From NCBI GenBank assembly GCA_947446625.1, contig CANFIE010000181.1, positions 1-7,725 on the forward strand: a stretch of DNA of 7,725 bases, written 5' to 3'. A model generated the notes under the pieces. That model ran no database searches. It saw only the letters and a list, made by a program, of their open reading frames with translations, and was not told the DNA's origin. This stretch comes from Acetobacteraceae bacterium (lineage in GTDB: Bacteria; Pseudomonadota; Alphaproteobacteria; Acetobacterales; Acetobacteraceae). The position numbers and the translations under genes were made by a program. The number at the start of each line of letters is the position of its first letter. Position 1 is the first letter of the stretch. Of the stretch, positions 5,247 through 7,725 are shown in pieces.

Positions 5247-7725
5247 CTACAGCGCAAAGCCCAGCACGTTCATCTGCACCACATCGGTATGGCTGAACGG
5301 ATTGAGCGTGCCCGAGGAGATGAAGGCGTTGTTGGCATCCAGCCCGGCGCTGGTGGCCCAGTCACCAATATCGGAGGTGGTGGAGAACCAGTTGAGGATG
5401 GTGTGGCCGCCATCAATGGAGAAATAGCCCTGGCTGGCATTGCTCAGCAGGTGCTGGCCATTGGCGCCGTAGCGGAACACATCCATGGAATCGAACAGGA
5501 AGCTGCCAGAGCTGCTGTTGGCCCAGGGCAGCGCAATGCGGCCCATGGCGTGGCTGAGTTCATGCATCGCCACGCCAATGAAATCATACGAGCCGGGGAT
5601 GGCCCGGTTATTGGGGTCGAATGCCCAATGCACGCCCGAGGCGCTGGTGGAAATATCCTGGGCGAAGCCCATGGAGCCATCGCTGGCCGAGGCGGTAAAG
5701 TTGATGCCGAGCGCCTTGGCCTGCGAGGCCGAGACGTAGAAGAAGCCGCCATTGCTGGGGTCGGCGCCCATATTGGCCACGGCGGTCAACTGGTCGGCCG
5801 AGGTGGCGTGCGAGGTCAGCGCCGCTTTCAGCGCGGCATAGCCAAGGAATACGCCATTGTCGGGCGCGGCCAGGCCCAGCGTGCCGCCACTGGCCGTTGG
5901 AATGGATTCCAGCAATGGGTCGGCGCCGGGGTCAATGGCGCTGAAGGCGGTGCCGCGCACTTCGCCATAGCCCACGCTGATGTTGATGGTGGCGGCGGTG
6001 GTGAACAGGTTTTCAAAGAATTGCGCCACGTATTCCAGCGCCGCCTTCATGCCGGCGGGCGCATTGGCCATGCTGGCATTGTAGTTCAGGTTGATAACGA
6101 AGGGCGACACCACGGAGACGTGGAAATTGCCCGAGAGCAGGTTGATCGCATCCACATCGGCGGCGAATTTGGCCTGGGAGAGGGTGAGGGTCTGCCCGCT
6201 ATCAGTAACCGCGATGGTGCTGAGCTTGCCGGTCAGCGCGGCGGCTTCCAGCGCATCCAGCCACAGGCCGATATTGGCCAGCGTGTCGGCCACCGCCGCA
6301 TGCCCCACATGGCTGTTCTGTGCCACGCCAAGGCCGTTGCTGGCCGCGACAGTGCTGACCGTGGCCACGCCCGTGCCCAGCTTGCCGACCAGCGCGGTGT
6401 TGGCGGCGTATTCGCTGTAGGTCAGGGCCAGGCTGGCGCTGTCGGTCAAGGCAACACTGGTCAGGTGGGTATCGGCATTCAGCGGCGCCAATGCGGCCTT
6501 CACATGCGCCTGCGTGTCACTGACCATGAAGCCGCTGACATGGCTGTCGGCCTGGGCCGTTGGGGCGTTCACCACCAGCACATTGGTCACCACCAGGCTC
6601 TGCGGGCCGGCAATTTTGTCGAGCGTGGCGGTGTAGCTGCTGTAGGTGGCCCAGGTGGTGGTATAGGTGGAAGCATCGGTCAGCGAAATGCTGAGCAGGT
6701 GCGCATCCAGCGCCAGCGCCGCCAGATACTGGGTCAAGCGGGCGGTGGTGTCCTGGAAGGCGGTAATGGTGATGCCGATCTCGGCATCACCGTTCAGGTC
6801 CTGGTGCAGGCTCGTTTCATAGTCCTGGAAGCGATAATTGCTGCCGGCCAGGGTGCCGGTGGGGGTATCGATGAAGGCCCCGGCGGCGCTGGCGTTCCAG
6901 ATGCTGTACTGGTTGGTGCCGGTTTGCCGCCATGCCACCAGGTAGCCGCTGCCATTCGCCTCGGCGCCTATGGGCGCCCACACCGCCGAGCCACTGACCA
7001 GCACGGGCGTGCCGCTGACGTTGAGCGACGGGCCGACAGCATTGGCGCTGGTGTTGAGGAAGTACTGGTCCGCCCCGGTGGAGAGCCATGTACTGCCGGC
7101 GTTTTCCAGCGCCACATAGGAAAGCCCGATGAAGGCGTCTCCATTGAGGTCCTGCTGCAGGGTGATTTCCAGGCTTTGCAGCGCCACGCTGCTGCCCGAG
7201 ATGACGCCAGCGGCACTGGAGATGAAACTGCCGGCGGCATTGGTGTTCCAGGCGGTAAACTGGCTGGCGCCGGCCATTTTCCAGGCCACCAGGTAGCCGC
7301 TGCCATTGGCCTCGGCCGCAACGGGCGCCCAGGTCGCCGCCGGGTTGGCGGTGATGAGGGTGCCGGCATAGCTCAGCGCCGGGCCGGTGCCGCCGGCGCT
7401 GGGGTTGAGCAGGTATTGGTCTGCCATTTGGGTCAGGAAGGTGCCGCCCCTGGTCTCCAGCACGGTGGTGACGATGCCAATGGTGCTGTCGCCGTTGAGG
7501 TCCTGGGCGAAGGATGTCTCCAGGCTTTGCAGGGCATAGCTGCTGCCGGCGATGATGCCTGTGGCGTTGGAGAGGTAGGCGCCAGCGGCGTTGGTATTCC
7601 AGAAGGTGAACTGGCTGGCGCCGGCCTGCTTCCAGGCCACCAGATAACCACCACCATTGGCAGCGGCGGCAATGGGCGCCCAGCCGGCCGCAGGGCTGAC
7701 GGTAATGGCCGTGCCGGCATAGCTG
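5247..7725 (-). CDS. Large repeat protein with C-terminal metalloprotease-like domain, partial (N-terminus beyond window)
   Basis: The frame is open from the TAG at 5247-5249 to the window edge, giving the last 825 residues; the GTG at 7640 is an internal codon inside a repeat, not a start. Residues 1-318 hold two complete and one shorter copy of a 117-residue Trp/Gly-rich repeat; from memory it resembles the W_rich_C type (PF07483) of large extracellular proteins. Each copy contains GYLVAW and QDLNGD; the latter looks like an EF-hand or dockerin calcium loop (DxNxD). Residues 323-540 hold three degenerate repeats of about 78 residues. Residues 541-825 resemble metalloproteases annotated as NF038122 family, with zinc motif HELSHAMGR (His721, Glu722, His725), DSMDVFRYG (745-753) and a C-terminal DVVQMNVLGFAL. 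The composition, poor in Cys and rich in Ala, Ser, Thr, Gly and Asn, suggests export, perhaps by type I secretion, but the N-terminus is not visible. The substrate is unknown. Confidence 0.85.
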   Translation of the reverse strand, partial: SYAGTAITVSPAAGWAPIAAAANGGGYLVAWKQAGASQFTFWNTNAAGAYLSNATGIIAGSSYALQSLETSFAQDLNGDSTIGIVTTVLETRGGTFLTQMADQYLLNPSAGGTGPALSYAGTLITANPAATWAPVAAEANGSGYLVAWKMAGASQFTAWNTNAAGSFISSAAGVISGSSVALQSLEITLQQDLNGDAFIGLSYVALENAGSTWLSTGADQYFLNTSANAVGPSLNVSGTPVLVSGSAVWAPIGAEANGSGYLVAWRQTGTNQYSIWNASAAGAFIDTPTGTLAGSNYRFQDYETSLHQDLNGDAEIGITITAFQDTTARLTQYLAALALDAHLLSISLTDASTYTTTWATYSSYTATLDKIAGPQSLVVTNVLVVNAPTAQADSHVSGFMVSDTQAHVKAALAPLNADTHLTSVALTDSASLALTYSEYAANTALVGKLGTGVATVSTVAASNGLGVAQNSHVGHAAVADTLANIGLWLDALEAAALTGKLSTIAVTDSGQTLTLSQAKFAADVDAINLLSGNFHVSVVSPFVINLNYNASMANAPAGMKAALEYVAQFFENLFTTAATINISVGYGEVRGTAFSAIDPGADPLLESIPTASGGTLGLAAPDNGVFLGYAALKAALTSHATSADQLTAVANMGADPSNGGFFYVSASQAKALGINFTASASDGSMGFAQDISTSASGVHWAFDPNNRAIPGSYDFIGVAMHELSHAMGRIALPWANSSSGSFLFDSMDVFRYGANGQHLLSNASQGYFSIDGGHTILNWFSTTSDIGDWATSAGLDANNAFISSGTLNPFSHTDVVQMNVLGFAL
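5550..5564 (-). other. Codons of the zinc-binding HExxH motif
   Basis: These codons encode HELSH (His721-Glu722-x-x-His725 of the visible fragment), continuing as AMGR. HExxH supplies two zinc ligands and the general base in zincin proteases. The metzincin extension HExxHxxGxx(H/D) is matched only up to the Gly; the third-ligand position holds Ala731. Confidence 0.75.
6105..6758 (-). repeat. Three degenerate 78-residue repeats in the repeat protein
   Basis: Three diverged units begin at the motifs FQDT, VSDT and VADT, whose Asp residues are 325, 403 and 480 of the visible fragment (spacing 78 and 77). Each continues with a helical-looking stretch of about 20 residues, then an I/V-x-LTD-type strand (Asp350, 428, 508), then a run ending in SHVSG or SHVGH in the first two copies. 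Approximate copies are 6525-6758, 6294-6524 and 6105-6293. They probably form a spacer between the calcium-type repeats and the protease-like domain. Confidence 0.6.
6771..7724 (-). repeat. Tandem 351-bp (117-residue) repeats
   Basis: Copies lie at 7374-7724, 7023-7373 and 6771-7022 (the last about 84 residues). The period is exactly 351 bp with no gaps: the same DNA landmark (TGG-TTGG/CTGG-TGCC/CGCC) occurs at 6910, 7261 and 7612. By hand, copies 1 and 2 share 76 of 117 residues (65%). Conserved elements per copy are W-A-P near residue 15, GYLVAW at 26-31, a WN pair at 42-43, and QDLNGDxxIG at 74-83; copies 1 and 2 also share ADQY-x-LN at 101-107. The array probably continues beyond the window edge. 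Confidence 0.9.

Noticed and set aside
4216..5427. Plus-strand open frame of 403 codons
   Set aside because: It is antisense to parts of three clearly coding minus-strand genes and to an intergenic gap; its composition is that of a shadow frame.
7638..7640. GTG at 7640 as the start of the repeat protein
   Set aside because: It encodes the Val of GYLVAW inside a repeat unit, and the frame stays open with repeat-like sequence to the window edge.
6771..7724. CRISPR array or DNA-level direct repeat element
   Set aside because: The 351-bp periodicity lies wholly in one reading frame and reflects protein repeats, with no short repeats and spacers.

Overview
The window looks like chromosomal DNA of a GC-rich alphaproteobacterium, probably Acetobacteraceae/Rhodospirillales (Roseomonas-like). 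This rests on high-GC coding DNA (one hand-counted 60-base line inside the acyl-CoA dehydrogenase at 3422-4489 is 80% G+C) and on the set of protein families; it is an inference, not a search result. All seven genes lie on the minus strand, so transcription runs from high to low coordinates. Both end genes are cut by the window edges.

Layout in transcription order. (1) 7725-5247: the C-terminal 825 residues of a large modular, probably exported protein. It has exact-period 117-residue tandem repeats carrying a DLNGD calcium-type loop, then about three degenerate 78-residue repeats, then a C-terminal zinc-metalloprotease-like domain with HELSHAMGR. (2) 5246-5137: a short gap with GC-rich hairpins that could end that transcript. 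(3) 5136-1487: a tight four-gene acyl-CoA operon: CoA-transferase subunit B, a catalytically degenerate acyl-CoA dehydrogenase, a crotonase-fold protein, and a second acyl-CoA dehydrogenase that keeps a candidate catalytic base. Junctions are 2 nt apart, overlapping by 4 nt (ATGA), and 1 nt apart. (4) 1486-1394: a gap with a hairpin at the operon end, a perfect 16-bp palindrome and a candidate promoter. (5) 1393-1034: a low-GC gene for a small cysteine-containing lipoprotein. (6) 1033-879: a gap with two small inverted repeats. (7) 878-1: the N-terminal 292 residues of an amidase-signature enzyme.

The operon reads as a catabolic module: a CoA-transferase half activates a carboxylic acid, two dehydrogenase subunits (one catalytic, one probably structural) desaturate the acyl-CoA, and a crotonase rearranges or otherwise processes the product. 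The substrate cannot be read from the sequence. Three points make it more than routine: the CoA-transferase alpha subunit is absent from the window, the first dehydrogenase lacks both usual catalytic glutamates and the usual FAD-contact motif, and the crotonase lacks both hydratase glutamates. The metalloprotease-like protein and the lipoprotein appear functionally unrelated to it. No RNA genes, CRISPR arrays or insertion sequences were seen, and no gene-free stretch exceeds 300 bases.
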